The position numbers and the translations under genes are program-made. From contig NZ_CP009520.1 of NCBI RefSeq assembly GCF_000969905.1, positions 1,302,001 to 1,366,000 on the forward strand: a DNA stretch of 64,000 nucleotides. The letters run 5' to 3'. The notes under the pieces are model-generated. The model saw only the letters and a list, made by a program, of their open reading frames with translations, did not search any database and was not told where the DNA came from. Below, piece after piece: positions 17,874 to 27,125 of this stretch. The stretch comes from Methanosarcina vacuolata Z-761 (GTDB lineage Archaea; Halobacteriota; Methanosarcinia; Methanosarcinales; Methanosarcinaceae). The first letter of the stretch is position 1, and the number at the start of each line of letters is the position of its first letter.

Positions 17874-18680
17874 ATGGAAAATACATTTCTTACTGTTTTT
17901 CGGGTAAGCCTGTTTGACACCTTCTATGTCACAGGCTCTCTGATTCTTGTCGGGATGATACTCGGCCTTCTTGAGAACCGGGCTAACTTTTACGTCCAGA
18001 GAGCTTTTGGCAGGAAAGGAATTCTGGTTACAGCCTGGATAGGCACTCCGATTCACGAACTTGGCCACCTGCTGATGTGCTATGTATTCAGGCACAAAAT
18101 AACTAAACTCAAGCTGTTTTCCCACAAGGAAAAGGACGGAACCCTTGGATACGTCAACCACAGCTGGAACCCGAAAAGCCTCTACCAGAATATAGGAAAC
18201 TTTTTCATAGGCATGGGCCCGATCTTCAGCGGGACCATAGCTCTTATCATCGGCATGAAACTGCTGCTGCCGGATTCTTTTACAAGGGTTGCCGATTATC
18301 TTACCCTTGTGCCCGCTCAGCCGGACCAGTATATTTTGACAAAAATCTTCGCCCTTACCGCAGGTCTCTTTCAAAGCATATTCTCGTTAGAAAACCTGTT
18401 TTCTCTCAACTTCTGGATTTATTTTGCCCTGGCAATCGCAATCTCTTCACATATGGCCCTGAGCAAAGAAGACCTTAAAGGAGCAGGCAGGGGTTTTGTA
18501 ACCATACTCTTTTTCATTTTGCTGATAAATCTGGTTGCTCTCTTTTTCAATGCTGACTTTTCCGGCCTTTTTGCTGAAATACTGGCTCTAAACGTATATC
18601 TTGTAGCCTTTTCAATGATTTCGATTGTTTTTTCTTTAATCAGGCTGGTTTTAAGTGCTTTTGCGTATCATCTGGTATAA
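17874..18680 (+). CDS. Multi-pass membrane protein with HELGH zincin motif
   Basis: A 268-residue membrane protein. Hydrophobic segments occur at about 15-32, 50-75, 105-127, 145-175, 180-195, 208-225 and 235-262. HELGH at residues 61-65 matches the zinc protease consensus HExxH and is followed by LLMCYVFRHKI, as in site-2-protease-like (M50-type) or DUF3267-like folds. The second metal-ligand motif (NxxPG or LDG) of S2P is not visible, so protease activity is uncertain. Start ATG 17874 has AAAGGAGT eight bases upstream. No operon partner is evident; the flavin-binding gene downstream is on the other strand. Confidence 0.75.
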   Translation: MENTFLTVFRVSLFDTFYVTGSLILVGMILGLLENRANFYVQRAFGRKGILVTAWIGTPIHELGHLLMCYVFRHKITKLKLFSHKEKDGTLGYVNHSWNPKSLYQNIGNFFIGMGPIFSGTIALIIGMKLLLPDSFTRVADYLTLVPAQPDQYILTKIFALTAGLFQSIFSLENLFSLNFWIYFALAIAISSHMALSKEDLKGAGRGFVTILFFILLINLVALFFNADFSGLFAEILALNVYLVAFSMISIVFSLIRLVLSAFAYHLV

Positions 18681-18744
18681 ATATTTCATAAATGTATTAA
18701 CTTGCTCATATAAATATTAAAAAATTTCAAATCCGAAAATATAG

Positions 18745-18800
18745 AAGCAGAAAATAAAAAGCAGAAAAATAGAAGCAGAAAAATAGAAGCAGAAATTGAA
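18745..18800. repeat. Short tandem repeat, AGAAGCAGAAAAAT type
   Basis: About four imperfect 14-16-bp copies between convergent genes. Confidence 0.65.
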
Positions 18801-18837
18801 GAACCGATTGATTTTTACAGAAATCTTGCTGTTTCAG

Positions 18838-19296
18838 TTAAAATCCATGCTGCTTTCCTGTCATCTCTTCAATCTCAATCTTAATTATACACAGCCTGTT
18901 AACTTTCCATTCTTCAAACTCAAAAGGCCCTTTTTTTCCGTAATGCTCGGAAAGGATAGTAAGCCCCTCTACTTTTTCATCATAGTCTTCAACAAACCGT
19001 GCCTGTCCGTTCCCTACAACACTCCTGTAACGGACATTATATTTGCAGATGTCTTCACTGGTGATGATTTCAGCTTCGGCATCGGCTTCGAAAGCGATTC
19101 TGGGGTTCCTGTTAAGGATATCGATCTTCTTTCCTTCGCGGGAACAGTGTAGATAAATTTTGTTATCTTTGTATCCAAAAGCCATTGGGATAATGTAAGG
19201 TTTGTCTGAGTCCGAGAGGGCTATACGAAGGAATTTTGCCTTTGAGAGAATCTCTTCTATCTGCTGATGATCCTGTATCAGGTCTTTACTTCCCAT
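18838..19296 (-). CDS. Pyridoxamine 5'-phosphate oxidase-like FMN-binding protein
   Basis: A 152-residue split-barrel protein. KAKFLRIALSDSDKPYIIPMAFGY followed by IYLHCSREGKKIDILNRNPRIAFEAD is typical of the NimA/PNPOx-like group that binds FMN and reduces small molecules. The substrate cannot be told. Start ATG 19296 has AAGGTGA seven bases upstream. It is divergent from marR1, with the MarR operator region between, so the regulator might also control it. Confidence 0.82.
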   Translation of the reverse strand: MGSKDLIQDHQQIEEILSKAKFLRIALSDSDKPYIIPMAFGYKDNKIYLHCSREGKKIDILNRNPRIAFEADAEAEIITSEDICKYNVRYRSVVGNGQARFVEDYDEKVEGLTILSEHYGKKGPFEFEEWKVNRLCIIKIEIEEMTGKQHGF

Positions 19297-19419
19297 TTTT
19301 TCACCTTAAAGAAATTCATTTGCTATAGAAAACCTGTAAATAAATATTTATTCTTGGGATAAAAGTTACTTCCCGTCTGAGTATATATACTAACACCAGT
19401 TATTTTGCATTTAATTTTA

Positions 19420-19433
19420 GTTTCATTCGGAAC
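19420..19433. promoter_or_regulatory. MarR-type operator site 1 (upstream of marR1)
   Basis: GTTTCATTCGGAAC, a near-palindrome sharing the GTnTCATnnGnAAC pattern with 19470, 31725 and 31774. It lies just before the TATA sequence at about 19436-19444. Confidence 0.6.
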
Positions 19434-19469
19434 TATTATATACCTCACAAGCCTATAGAGGTCGGATCA

Positions 19470-19483
19470 GTTTCATTTGTAAC
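19470..19483. promoter_or_regulatory. MarR-type operator site 2 (upstream of marR1)
   Basis: GTTTCATTTGTAAC, 50 bases after site 1 and on the other side of the TATA box, near the expected transcription start. Confidence 0.6.
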
Positions 19484-19546
19484 GATTTTCACAATGGTGT
19501 ATTAATAAACAAACCATCCAGCTCATAAAATGTGAAGGATAAAATT

Positions 19547-20035
19547 ATGGAAGACCCAGGAGACAGAAACTTAAGAGAAACAGACCCAAGAGAAATATTA
19601 GGCCCTATTGCCTACATTTATCGGAGCCATCTGGCTTACATGGTAAAGGAACTCGAAGCTTACAGGGTCGGAAGCGGACAGTTTGAGTTTTTACTGTTTT
19701 TGTATCACAAAGATGGAGTATCCCAGGAAACTCTTGCAAAGGAACTGAAAGTTAGCAAAGCAACAAGTGCCAGAGCAGTCCAGAATCTGGAAAAAGAAGG
19801 TTACGTTTACAGGGAAAGAGACGAAAGTGACCTTCGAGCTTACAGGGTTTACCTGACTGAAAAAGGAAAAGAAATGAGAAATATAATTTTTAAAAAGTTG
19901 ATGGCTTTTACAGAGATCCTCTTTTCGGATTTTACCTTTGAAGAAAAAGAAATCTTCAGGCTGCTCATTCATAAAGCTGCTATTAAACTTTTTGAGCCTG
20001 GATTCGAGCCTCCATCTGACAGGTCAGATGATTGA
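19547..20035 (+). CDS. MarR family regulator, copy 1
   Basis: A 162-residue winged-helix regulator. The DNA-binding part is SQETLAKELKVSKATSARAVQNLEKEGYVYRERDESDLRAYRVYLTEKGKE with the MarR wing (RDESDLRAY). ATG at 19547 is preceded by AAGGAT; GTG 19532 is part of the same leader. It is followed after 28 bases by a MATE exporter, a typical MarR-efflux arrangement, and is about 80 percent identical by eye to copy 2 at 31972. Two operator-like palindromes flank its TATA box, suggesting self-repression relieved by a ligand. Confidence 0.9.
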   Translation: MEDPGDRNLRETDPREILGPIAYIYRSHLAYMVKELEAYRVGSGQFEFLLFLYHKDGVSQETLAKELKVSKATSARAVQNLEKEGYVYRERDESDLRAYRVYLTEKGKEMRNIIFKKLMAFTEILFSDFTFEEKEIFRLLIHKAAIKLFEPGFEPPSDRSDD

Positions 20036-20063
20036 GGTGAAAAACGGTGGAGATAAAAAAAAT

Positions 20064-21470
20064 ATGGATGAAAAAAGTGAGTTTCTCGGCAAAGATAACA
20101 TAAAGAAGCTCCTGTTTAAGCTCTCAGCCCCCATTGTCATCGGAATGCTGGTCCAGGCTATTTATAACGTAGTGGACACCTTTTTCGTGGGAATGGCCTA
20201 TGGGGCAGATGACGTCCAGGCCATAGGCGGACTTTCGATAGCCTTTCCAATCCAGATGATGGTGATGGCTTTTGGAATTGTGCTTGGGACAGGAGGTTCT
20301 TCCATAATTTCACGTGCTCTTGGAGCCCGAGAAAATGAAAAAGCCGAAAGAGTACTTGGAAATGTTTTTTCCCTGAGTTTAATATTAAGTGTGCTTATAG
20401 CCATCCCAGGTCTTTATTATCTTGATCCGATCTTGAAGGTTTTCGGAGCAACTGCTGGTGTCATGCCCTATGCCAGAGAATATCTTAAATATATAATACT
20501 GGGAGGAACTGTCTTTGTCTTTGGAGTGGCTGTTCAGAATATTGTCCGGTCTGAAGGAAACGCCCGTTTTGCAATGAATGCTATGCTTGTAGGAGGCGGC
20601 CTCAATATCTTCCTTGACCCGCTTTTTATGCTTGGTTTTGGAATGGGTGTAAAAGGAGCTGCAATTGCAACTGTAATATCACAGGCAATAGCTTCGATCT
20701 GGCTTCTGCTGTACTACCTCAAAGGAAAAGGGGCAGTTCATTTCAGATCAGAAACCTTGAAACCCGATTTGGAAATTGATAAGGAAATTGGGGCTATTGG
20801 TATTGGGTCTTTTGTAATGCAATGCTCGAACAGTGTCATGATGATCTTTGTGTTCAATGCACTTGCAACTTATGGAGGAGATAGCGCAATTGCCGTTTTT
20901 GGTGTAATAATAAAGGTCAACTCCTTCATTTTCATGTCTCTTCTGGGTATGGGCTTTGGCCTGCAACCGGTTGTCGGGTTCAATTACGGAGCAAAAAAAT
21001 ATGAAAGGATAGCCGAAGCTGTGAAATTATCGCTCGCAGCGACAACAACTATTGGAATTTTTGGCCTTCTGATCATTTTACTCTTAAAAGAACAAATTCT
21101 CGGCTTATTCAGTGCAGACCCGCAATATCTGGAGATCGGAAAAAAAGCTATGACTATCATGCTTCTGGGGATGCCTCTGGTAGGCATGAATGTGATCACA
21201 TCAATCCTGTTCCAGGCCCTGGGAAAAGCAAAACCTGCGTTCCTTCTTTCCATTAGTCGGCAGCTTCTCTTTCTGATCCCTCTTGTTACCCTCCTTCCCC
21301 GGTTCTATCAACTGAATGGAGTCTGGGCAGCTTTCCCGGCAGCGGACTTTCTGGCATTTCTGCTTTCCGGGTTCCTGCTTCTCAGGGTCTATAAAATTTT
21401 CAAGGAAAATAAAGAGTTTTCAAAAACAGCATCAGGATCAGAAATTACAGATAAAATGTCTAATCTATAA
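20064..21470 (+). CDS. MATE family efflux pump, copy 1
   Basis: A 468-residue multidrug and toxin extrusion transporter with about twelve membrane segments. Start of the family fold is FKLSAPIVIGMLVQAIYNVVDTFFVG, with GLSIAFPIQM, GTGGSSIISRALGA and the second-half GLQPVVGFNYGAKKY. Such pumps use Na+ or H+ gradients. ATG 20064 is chosen by comparison with copy 2, where MDEKSEFLGKDNI is also the N-terminus; GGTGGAGAT lies upstream. Probably co-transcribed with marR1. Long nucleotide stretches match copy 2. Confidence 0.92.
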   Translation: MDEKSEFLGKDNIKKLLFKLSAPIVIGMLVQAIYNVVDTFFVGMAYGADDVQAIGGLSIAFPIQMMVMAFGIVLGTGGSSIISRALGARENEKAERVLGNVFSLSLILSVLIAIPGLYYLDPILKVFGATAGVMPYAREYLKYIILGGTVFVFGVAVQNIVRSEGNARFAMNAMLVGGGLNIFLDPLFMLGFGMGVKGAAIATVISQAIASIWLLLYYLKGKGAVHFRSETLKPDLEIDKEIGAIGIGSFVMQCSNSVMMIFVFNALATYGGDSAIAVFGVIIKVNSFIFMSLLGMGFGLQPVVGFNYGAKKYERIAEAVKLSLAATTTIGIFGLLIILLLKEQILGLFSADPQYLEIGKKAMTIMLLGMPLVGMNVITSILFQALGKAKPAFLLSISRQLLFLIPLVTLLPRFYQLNGVWAAFPAADFLAFLLSGFLLLRVYKIFKENKEFSKTASGSEITDKMSNL

Positions 21471-21637
21471 CAGTTCACTAGGACTATACGCACTTGAGAA
21501 ACAGAATCAATTACAGCAGAGACTGTGGATTAAGGTTCTGTTTTAAACAGTTAACGGTTTGCTGCGGTTGATTTTTCAGTTCAACTGCGTAAGCCCTAAT
21601 CTATAACAGTTCAAAAAAGAGTTTTCGTTTCATATCA

Positions 21638-21800
21638 AAAAAGTCTTCATGCCTGGTCACAAAAGTCTTCATGTCCGGTAACAAAAGTCTTCATGTCCGG
21701 TAACAAAAGTCTTCATGTTCGGTAACAAAAGTCTTCATGTCCGGTAACAAAAGTCTTCATGTTCGGTAACAAAAGTCTTCATGTCCGGTAACAAAAAGAG
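21638..21800. repeat. 22-bp tandem repeat, about seven copies
   Basis: AAAAGTCTTCATGTCCGGTA with AC between copies; the T/C variant GTTCGG alternates in some copies. It lies between MATE1 and the first ABC operon. Confidence 0.9.
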
Positions 21801-21943
21801 TCTTCAGTTATGGTCATAAGAAAGGGTCTTCAGATCATCATAAAATAATTTATGGAATAACGTATATTATAAAAAAAGAAAATCCAATTCAGGTTCTTTG
21901 AAAAAATTCAGTTCAGAGGCAACTAACTTTTTAGGGGATATGT

Positions 21944-22903
21944 ATGACGCTTACTGAAATAATAGATTCTTTCAAATCAAAACTGAATGTCTCAAAACTT
22001 GTTGATTCGCTAGAAAGAAAGGCAAGTTTCTATGAAGAATCCGAGAATGGTGCTGATGAGAATGGCTCAGTTGGGGATTTAAAATACAATCCATACTTTA
22101 ATTCCGGAAACAGTGATGCTAATAATTCCAATGGGGGAAAGATCTCTCAAAACAAAGATGAGCCTCTTATCAAACTAATCAATGTGTGGAAAATTTATCA
22201 GATGGGGGAGGTTGAGTTTGCAGCCCTTAAAGGAATAAATCTTGAAATTTACGAAGGTGAATTTCTGATCATTCTTGGGCCCAGTGGAAGTGGAAAAAGT
22301 ACGATGATGAATCTGCTGGGCTGTCTGGACATGCCATCAAAAGGCACAGTTTGCCTGAATTCTAAAGATATCTCAGAACTTGATGAATCCGAACTCGCCA
22401 TTATCCGAGGAAAAATGATTGGCTTCATATTCCAGAGTTTCAATCTTCTTCCAACCCTCAATACTGAAGAAAACGTGCTTTTACCTATGGAATTTCAGGA
22501 AGAGGATAGAAAAATAGCCCGAGAAAAAGCCTCATATCTGCTTGACATTGTCGGACTCTCAAATAAGAAAGGAAACCTCCCTTCCCAGCTTTCAGGCGGA
22601 CAGAGGCAGAGAGTTGCAATAGCTCGTTCCCTGGCTGTAAACCCGCCTATAATTCTGGCAGATGAGCCTACAGGAAACCTGGACAGCAAAACTGGTGATT
22701 ATATTCTGGATTTTCTGGATGGGCTTCACCAAAGAGACGGTAAGACGATTATTATTGTTACTCATGACGTCGAACTTTTAAGATATGCAACAAGGGTTGT
22801 GTACATAAGAGACGGTGAGATTGAAAAAATCGAGACCCGTCCTAAAAACGAACCAGATATGAAAAACGAACGAGGTACGAAAAATGAAGAAAATCGGAGT
22901 TGA
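21944..22903 (+). CDS. MacB/LolD-type ABC transporter ATPase, copy 1
   Basis: A 319-residue ATPase for the permease encoded two genes downstream. A non-conserved 75-residue N-terminal extension ([19 protein letters not shown]...) precedes the ABC core: Walker [11 protein letters not shown]-loop [11 protein letters not shown], signature LSGGQRQR, Walker [12 protein letters not shown] and H-loop VTHD. The set is the exporter-type MacB/LolD/FtsE group. The short C-terminal tail has [15 protein letters not shown], an early form of the repeat expanded in copy 2. The ATPase gene is 9 bases from the secreted protein gene, giving a tight operon. Confidence 0.92.
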   Translation: MTLTEIIDSFKSKLNVSKLVDSLERKASFYEESENGADENGSVGDLKYNPYFNSGNSDANNSNGGKISQNKDEPLIKLINVWKIYQMGEVEFAALKGINLEIYEGEFLIILGPSGSGKSTMMNLLGCLDMPSKGTVCLNSKDISELDESELAIIRGKMIGFIFQSFNLLPTLNTEENVLLPMEFQEEDRKIAREKASYLLDIVGLSNKKGNLPSQLSGGQRQRVAIARSLAVNPPIILADEPTGNLDSKTGDYILDFLDGLHQRDGKTIIIVTHDVELLRYATRVVYIRDGEIEKIETRPKNEPDMKNERGTKNEENRS

Positions 22904-22912
22904 GGAATTAAA

Positions 22913-24250
22913 ATGAAAAAGTTCTCTTTGCTAAAAATTATACTGTTGTTTTCAGTATTCATATGCCTCGGATCTGGAACAGCACTTGCTTCTAATGGTG
23001 ATATAAAATCTGCATATTTGGAGGTAAACCTGACAAATCAAAACCCTGATGCTGCCCGTCCGGGAGAACCTGTTGAACTCACTGTTAGCGTGCAAAACGC
23101 AGGAAACGCTGACCTGAAAGATATTGCTGTCACGGTTAACCCTGAATATCCTTTCAGTAAGGTTTCCGGAGAAGACCTCACAAAAAAGGTCTCTTACCTG
23201 AATGCACGGCAGGATGATGACGATGCAGCAGTCCTTAAGTTCAAGCTTATGACAGATGCCAATGCTTCAGAAGGCACATATGATATCGATATTACTACTA
23301 CTGCTAAAGAAAGTGGCTCCTCGTCAAACACGATTACCACTACAAAAACCATTCATCTCGAGGTAAGGGGCAAGGAATACGCTCAGATTGTTACCATAAA
23401 TAAGGCAAGTATTGACATTGCAAAAGAAGAGCCTCTGGAATTCATAATAACAAATACCGGAAATTCACCTTTGAAAAACATGGTGGTTTCCTGGAAAGAC
23501 CCAAAAGGGGTAATTTTGCCAGTATATTCGGATAACACAAAGTACATCAAATATCTGGCTGCAGGAGACTCTGTAACAGTTGCTTACTCGGTAATGGCAG
23601 ATGTAAATGCAGACCCTGGACTCTATACTCTGGACGTAAACCTCAGTTTTGAAGACTATAATTCAAATGAAAAAAGTATACAGACTACAGCAGGGCTTTT
23701 CGTTGGTGGAGAAACCGACTTTGATGTTTCTTTTTCGGAAAGTGACCAGGGAGAAATTTCTCTTTCAGTTGCAAATGTAGGAAACAACATGGCGTATTCC
23801 GTTAAAGTCTCGATCCCTGACCAGGATGGGTACCGGATTTCAGGAAGTTCCTCAACAATTGTAGGAAACCTTGAGAAAGGAGACTATACAATTGCATCTT
23901 TTAACATTGCAAGTACACAGCAGGATGCTATGAATGCGGAATCCTCATCCGACAATATAAAGTCCAGCGATGAAGGCGAAAATGTAACTTCTACTTCCAT
24001 GGATTCTAATCCTCTGAAAGTCCAGATTGAATATACGGATGCAAAAGGAGAACGAATAAAGGTTGATAAAGAAGTAAAGCTCGAAATGGATTCCGGGAAC
24101 ATGACTGCGCAGGGATCAGGAGGGTCAGGCAATAAGAGTAGTGGATTTGGGTCATACTTATCCTATATTGTGATAATAGCTCTTGCAGGAGGAGCATTCG
24201 TATACAGGAAGAAAATCAAGGAAAAACTGCAGGGCAGAAAAAATAAGTAA
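22913..24250 (+). CDS. Membrane-anchored extracellular CARDB/COG1361-like protein, copy 1
   Basis: A 445-residue exported protein: signal peptide at 1-26 (LLKIILLFSVFICLGSGTALA), a series of Ig-like repeats with the COG1361 signature NPDAARPGEPVELTVSVQNAG (twice more as EEPLEFIITNTGNSPLKN and ISLSVANVGNN), a Ser/Gly-rich linker at about 340-410 and a C-terminal membrane helix (YLSYIVIIALAGGAFVYRKKI). It would sit outside the cell, held in the membrane. Placed between ATPase and permease genes, it is a candidate extracellular partner of the transporter, in the position that MacA-type adaptors hold in bacteria; this role is inferred. Confidence 0.82.
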   Translation: MKKFSLLKIILLFSVFICLGSGTALASNGDIKSAYLEVNLTNQNPDAARPGEPVELTVSVQNAGNADLKDIAVTVNPEYPFSKVSGEDLTKKVSYLNARQDDDDAAVLKFKLMTDANASEGTYDIDITTTAKESGSSSNTITTTKTIHLEVRGKEYAQIVTINKASIDIAKEEPLEFIITNTGNSPLKNMVVSWKDPKGVILPVYSDNTKYIKYLAAGDSVTVAYSVMADVNADPGLYTLDVNLSFEDYNSNEKSIQTTAGLFVGGETDFDVSFSESDQGEISLSVANVGNNMAYSVKVSIPDQDGYRISGSSSTIVGNLEKGDYTIASFNIASTQQDAMNAESSSDNIKSSDEGENVTSTSMDSNPLKVQIEYTDAKGERIKVDKEVKLEMDSGNMTAQGSGGSGNKSSGFGSYLSYIVIIALAGGAFVYRKKIKEKLQGRKNK

Positions 24251-24327
24251 TCCGGAAAAAAACCCCTGAGACTCCTAAAGTCTGAATAAGCAGCATCACA
24301 GAAGATATCATCATTAACAAATACAGG

Positions 24328-24408
24328 ACATGGGATTAGAAACACATGGGATTAGAAACACATGGGATTAGAAACACATGGGATTAGAAACACATGGGAT
24401 TAGAAACA
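24328..24408. repeat. 16-bp tandem repeat, five copies
   Basis: ACATGGGATTAGAAAC repeated perfectly five times between the secreted protein and permease genes of operon 1. Confidence 0.95.
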
Positions 24409-24414
24409 CAAGCC

Positions 24415-24615
24415 TTCTCAAAAAGGGTTGATCGAAAACCCGAAAAACATTTGAATTTTATGAACTTATCCCCAAACCCTATCGGCGTTATCAACCGGCG
24501 CAACGGTTGTGGCACAATCATTTTCAAAAAAGGGTTGATCGAAAACCCCAAGAACCGTTTGAGTTTTATGAATATCCCCAAGCCCTATCGGCGTTATCAA
24601 CCGGCGCAACGGTTG
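24415..24615. repeat. Dispersed repeat family 2, two tandem copies
   Basis: Two copies of about 96 bases (24415-24510, 24520-24615): AAAAAGGGTTGATCGAAAAC, a variable middle, CCCTATCGGCGTTATC and the hairpin AACCGGCGCAACGGTT. Related copies lie at 61151-61400. The second copy separates the permease gene from the gene before it and ends 27 bases before its start. Confidence 0.9.
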
Positions 24616-24641
24616 AGAGCCAAACAAAGGAAGAATGCAGA

Positions 24642-25877
24642 ATGAGAAACTCAACCTACCTGAAAATGGGTCTGAACATGCTTGTGCATAGCAAGCTCCG
24701 AAGTTGGTTGACCATTATCGGGATAGTTATAGGAGTCGGATCTGTTGTTGGCATTGTCTCTTTAGGGGACGCCATGCAAGAGCAGGTTCAGAGCAGGCTT
24801 GCCGAGATGGATCTGACAAAAATTACAATAAGCCCGGGGTATACCAAGGCATCATCCAATGTAAATGGTGGTCCTCCTGGTATGAGAAGTGTTTCATCGA
24901 TAGATTCCGAATTGACGGACGATGACATTGATGCACTCCAGGGTCTGGATAGTATACAGTATATATCCGGAGAAATTTCCGGCAGTGAAGAGGTTAAATA
25001 TGCAGGAGAAACTGCAATCCTCCCGATTAAAGGTGTTGACCCTCAGGTCTGGAAGTATACGACTACTATGAAAACACAATCCGGAAGATTGCTTGAACCG
25101 GCTGATAAGTATGTTGCAGTCATAGGAAGCAGTGTTGCCAGTGAAACTTATGACCACGACATTGGAGTCAATCAGGTAATAACAGTGAACAACAAATCCG
25201 TTCGAGTTGTCGGAATCCTGGAAGAAGAAGGCATGGGAGATGACTCAAGGATCTACATGCCAATCGATGGAGCAGTAGATCTTATTGAGGATGCCGAAGA
25301 CGATGTTTATGATAGCATCACGGTAAAAGCCAAGAATGAAGATCTTGTGGACGAACTAACGGATGATATTGAAAAAAAGCTCATGGTCTCAAGGCACATT
25401 ATCCAGAAAGATGACCAGGACTTTTCCGTGACAGCTTCAAAGTCCATGGCTGAGTCTGTTACCGAAATGATGAGTTCAATGACGCTTTTCCTGGGAGCCA
25501 TTGCAGCTGTTTCCCTGCTTGTGGGAGCCGTAGGCATTGCCAATACCATGTTTACCTCTGTCCTTGAAAAAACAAAGGAAATAGGGACTATGAAAGCCAT
25601 TGGGGCAAAAAACCGGGATATCCTTATGATTTTCCTTTTTAATTCCGCAATGGTAGGCCTTGTTGGTGGTATCCTTGGAGTTGTTCTGGGATCCTTTGTT
25701 TCATCTGGGCTCCAGATGATGATGGGGGGCGATATGACTGGAGGGGGTAGCGGAGTAAGCTTTTCTTTGATGCTTGAAGGCCTGACTCTTGCAGTTTTGA
25801 TAGGAGTCATCTCTGGAGTAGTACCAGCGTACAGGGCCTCGAAATTAAAGCCTGTGGATGCATTAAGGTACGAGTAA
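24642..25877 (+). CDS. MacB/FtsX-type ABC permease, copy 1
   Basis: A 411-residue permease: first membrane helix about residues 20-42 (LRSWLTIIGIVIGVGSVVGIVSLG), a MacB-type extracellular domain at about 45-280, then the FtsX domain with three helices (about 285-400) including VSLLVGAVGIANTMFTSVLEKTKEIGTMKAIGA. Such permeases work by mechanotransmission, moving substrates on the outer side of the membrane. ATG 24642 is chosen because it gives the conserved N-terminus (MRNSTYLKMGLNML) and has AGGAAG upstream; the open frame upstream is made of repeat family 2. Pairs with the ATPase at 21944. Confidence 0.92.
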   Translation: MRNSTYLKMGLNMLVHSKLRSWLTIIGIVIGVGSVVGIVSLGDAMQEQVQSRLAEMDLTKITISPGYTKASSNVNGGPPGMRSVSSIDSELTDDDIDALQGLDSIQYISGEISGSEEVKYAGETAILPIKGVDPQVWKYTTTMKTQSGRLLEPADKYVAVIGSSVASETYDHDIGVNQVITVNNKSVRVVGILEEEGMGDDSRIYMPIDGAVDLIEDAEDDVYDSITVKAKNEDLVDELTDDIEKKLMVSRHIIQKDDQDFSVTASKSMAESVTEMMSSMTLFLGAIAAVSLLVGAVGIANTMFTSVLEKTKEIGTMKAIGAKNRDILMIFLFNSAMVGLVGGILGVVLGSFVSSGLQMMMGGDMTGGGSGVSFSLMLEGLTLAVLIGVISGVVPAYRASKLKPVDALRYE

Positions 25878-25900
25878 ATGGAAACAGAAGGAATAACAGT

Positions 25901-26028
25901 AAAGGAAGGACTAAACAGAAAAGGAAGGATTAAACAGAAAAGGAAGGACTAAACAGAAAAGGAAGGACTAAACAGAAAAGGAAGGATTAAACAGAAAAGG
26001 AAGGACTAAACAGAAAAGGAAGGGCTGA
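25901..26028. repeat. 19-bp tandem repeat, six to seven copies
   Basis: AAAGGAAGGACTAAACAGA with C/T variation, directly after permease copy 1. Confidence 0.9.
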
Positions 26029-26502
26029 TTCCCTTTCTCATTATTTGCTTTACTGGAATCAGTGGATTTCTGCTAGCAAGGAAAAAAGGTTGTGGTATAG
26101 GTTGTTAAAAGTCATAACCTTTGGAAGTTCTTTTATATTTTTTTTAAAAAAACAGGCAAAGGTGCTCGTTTTTCATAATTGATCCGTGACTCATGTATAC
26201 GACCTCTTTATCCCGCAATTGAGACCTGACGCGACACTGGAATGAGTCCTGAGATTTTAATTTCAGGGACATTTCTCTTTGTTTTTGAGCAGCCATTCGG
26301 AATATTTGTCAGGGTCAAAAGAAATGTCTCTTATTTTAGGCCTTAAGCTCCTTTTGAAAAAAAATTTCCCACGAATAATACTTTATTGAGAATTTATTTA
26401 ACGTTTAACGGAGAATTAAAGATTAAATTAACAAAATACCTCTTAGAAAAGCTTCATTGATAAATTAATTCTCTAGATTTCCCTGTTTTTAGCTAAGTAT
26501 GC
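26029..26502. other. Intergenic stretch between the two ABC operons
   Basis: No gene seen. It has one hairpin-capable pair, GGGACATTTC at about 26267 and GAAATGTC at about 26320. A-T-rich sequence leads into the TATA box of the RNA candidate. Confidence 0.4.
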
Positions 26503-26510
26503 TTATATTA
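26503..26510 (+). promoter_or_regulatory. TATA box preceding the RNA candidate
   Basis: TTATATTA at 26503-26510, which would place transcription start at about 26531-26535, close to the first paired element of the structured region. Confidence 0.4.
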
Positions 26511-26522
26511 TTAAACGCCAAT

Positions 26523-26900
26523 GAGGGGATCGGTTGCCTCCAATCCTGTTGAGCGGCTGGAAAATAAAATGTCCTATATAAGACAGGTGTTTTGCCCATC
26601 TCAGACACCTATCTCAGATAGGTTTTCAACCCCATGTAAGAGTTGCTCAATTTAGTTAATTACAGTGGAAAAGTAAAAACTGAAACGGAACACCCAAAAA
26701 CAGGACCTCGCCACAAGGGACATCAAGTCTATCACTTGAAAACCAGGTGTTCCTCATTGTAATAACGAAAGGAGGCAGCCAGCAAAAAGCCTACACTCCA
26801 GAAAATGAGGTACTATTCATTTCGATGGTGCCTCAAAAACGAATCAAGCCACAGGTCTAATTGGATCATATAGGTGATCTGATTAGACCCGATTATACCC
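26523..26900 (+). ncRNA. Candidate structured RNA, five or more stems
   Basis: Non-coding stretch with many local pairings: ACCTATCT/AGATAGGT (26607-26614, 26616-26623) competing with AGGTGT/ACACCT (26585, 26605); GGAACACC/GGTGTTCC (26687-26694, 26746-26753) enclosing TCAAGT/ACTTGA; GAGGTAC/GTGCCTC (about 26807, 26827); and a hairpin of two blocks, GGTCTAAT/ATTAGACC plus GGATCA/TGATCT (26854-26889). The competing stems could switch. It may be an independent small RNA or the leader of the second ABC operon. It does not match RNase P, SRP or tRNA consensus that I can recognise. Confidence 0.4.
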
Positions 26901-27125
26901 ACTAGGCAGATAGGCCGTAGCATAACTCATAAAAATAACTCCTAAAATGGACATTTAATATCAACCTGAAAATAGAATTTCAGTCTTTAAAATTTACCAA
27001 AAAACTTTTCGACTGCATCATAAAATCAGTCACGGAAACGATGGAAATCATGCATCAGAAAAATAAAAACTCAAGCTACTTTGAAAAGGTCAAGCTCAAA
27101 TATGACTAACTTTTAGAGGTTTTGT

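Noticed and set aside
24507-24641. N-terminal extension of permease copy 1 in the open frame
   Set aside because: It is made of dispersed repeat family 2, and copy 2 and the ribosome site both support ATG 24642.
26523-26900. Structured region as RNase P or SRP RNA
   Set aside because: The GAGGAAAGTCC core of RNase P and the GGAAG/AGCAG signature of SRP RNA are not found, so it is reported as unknown.
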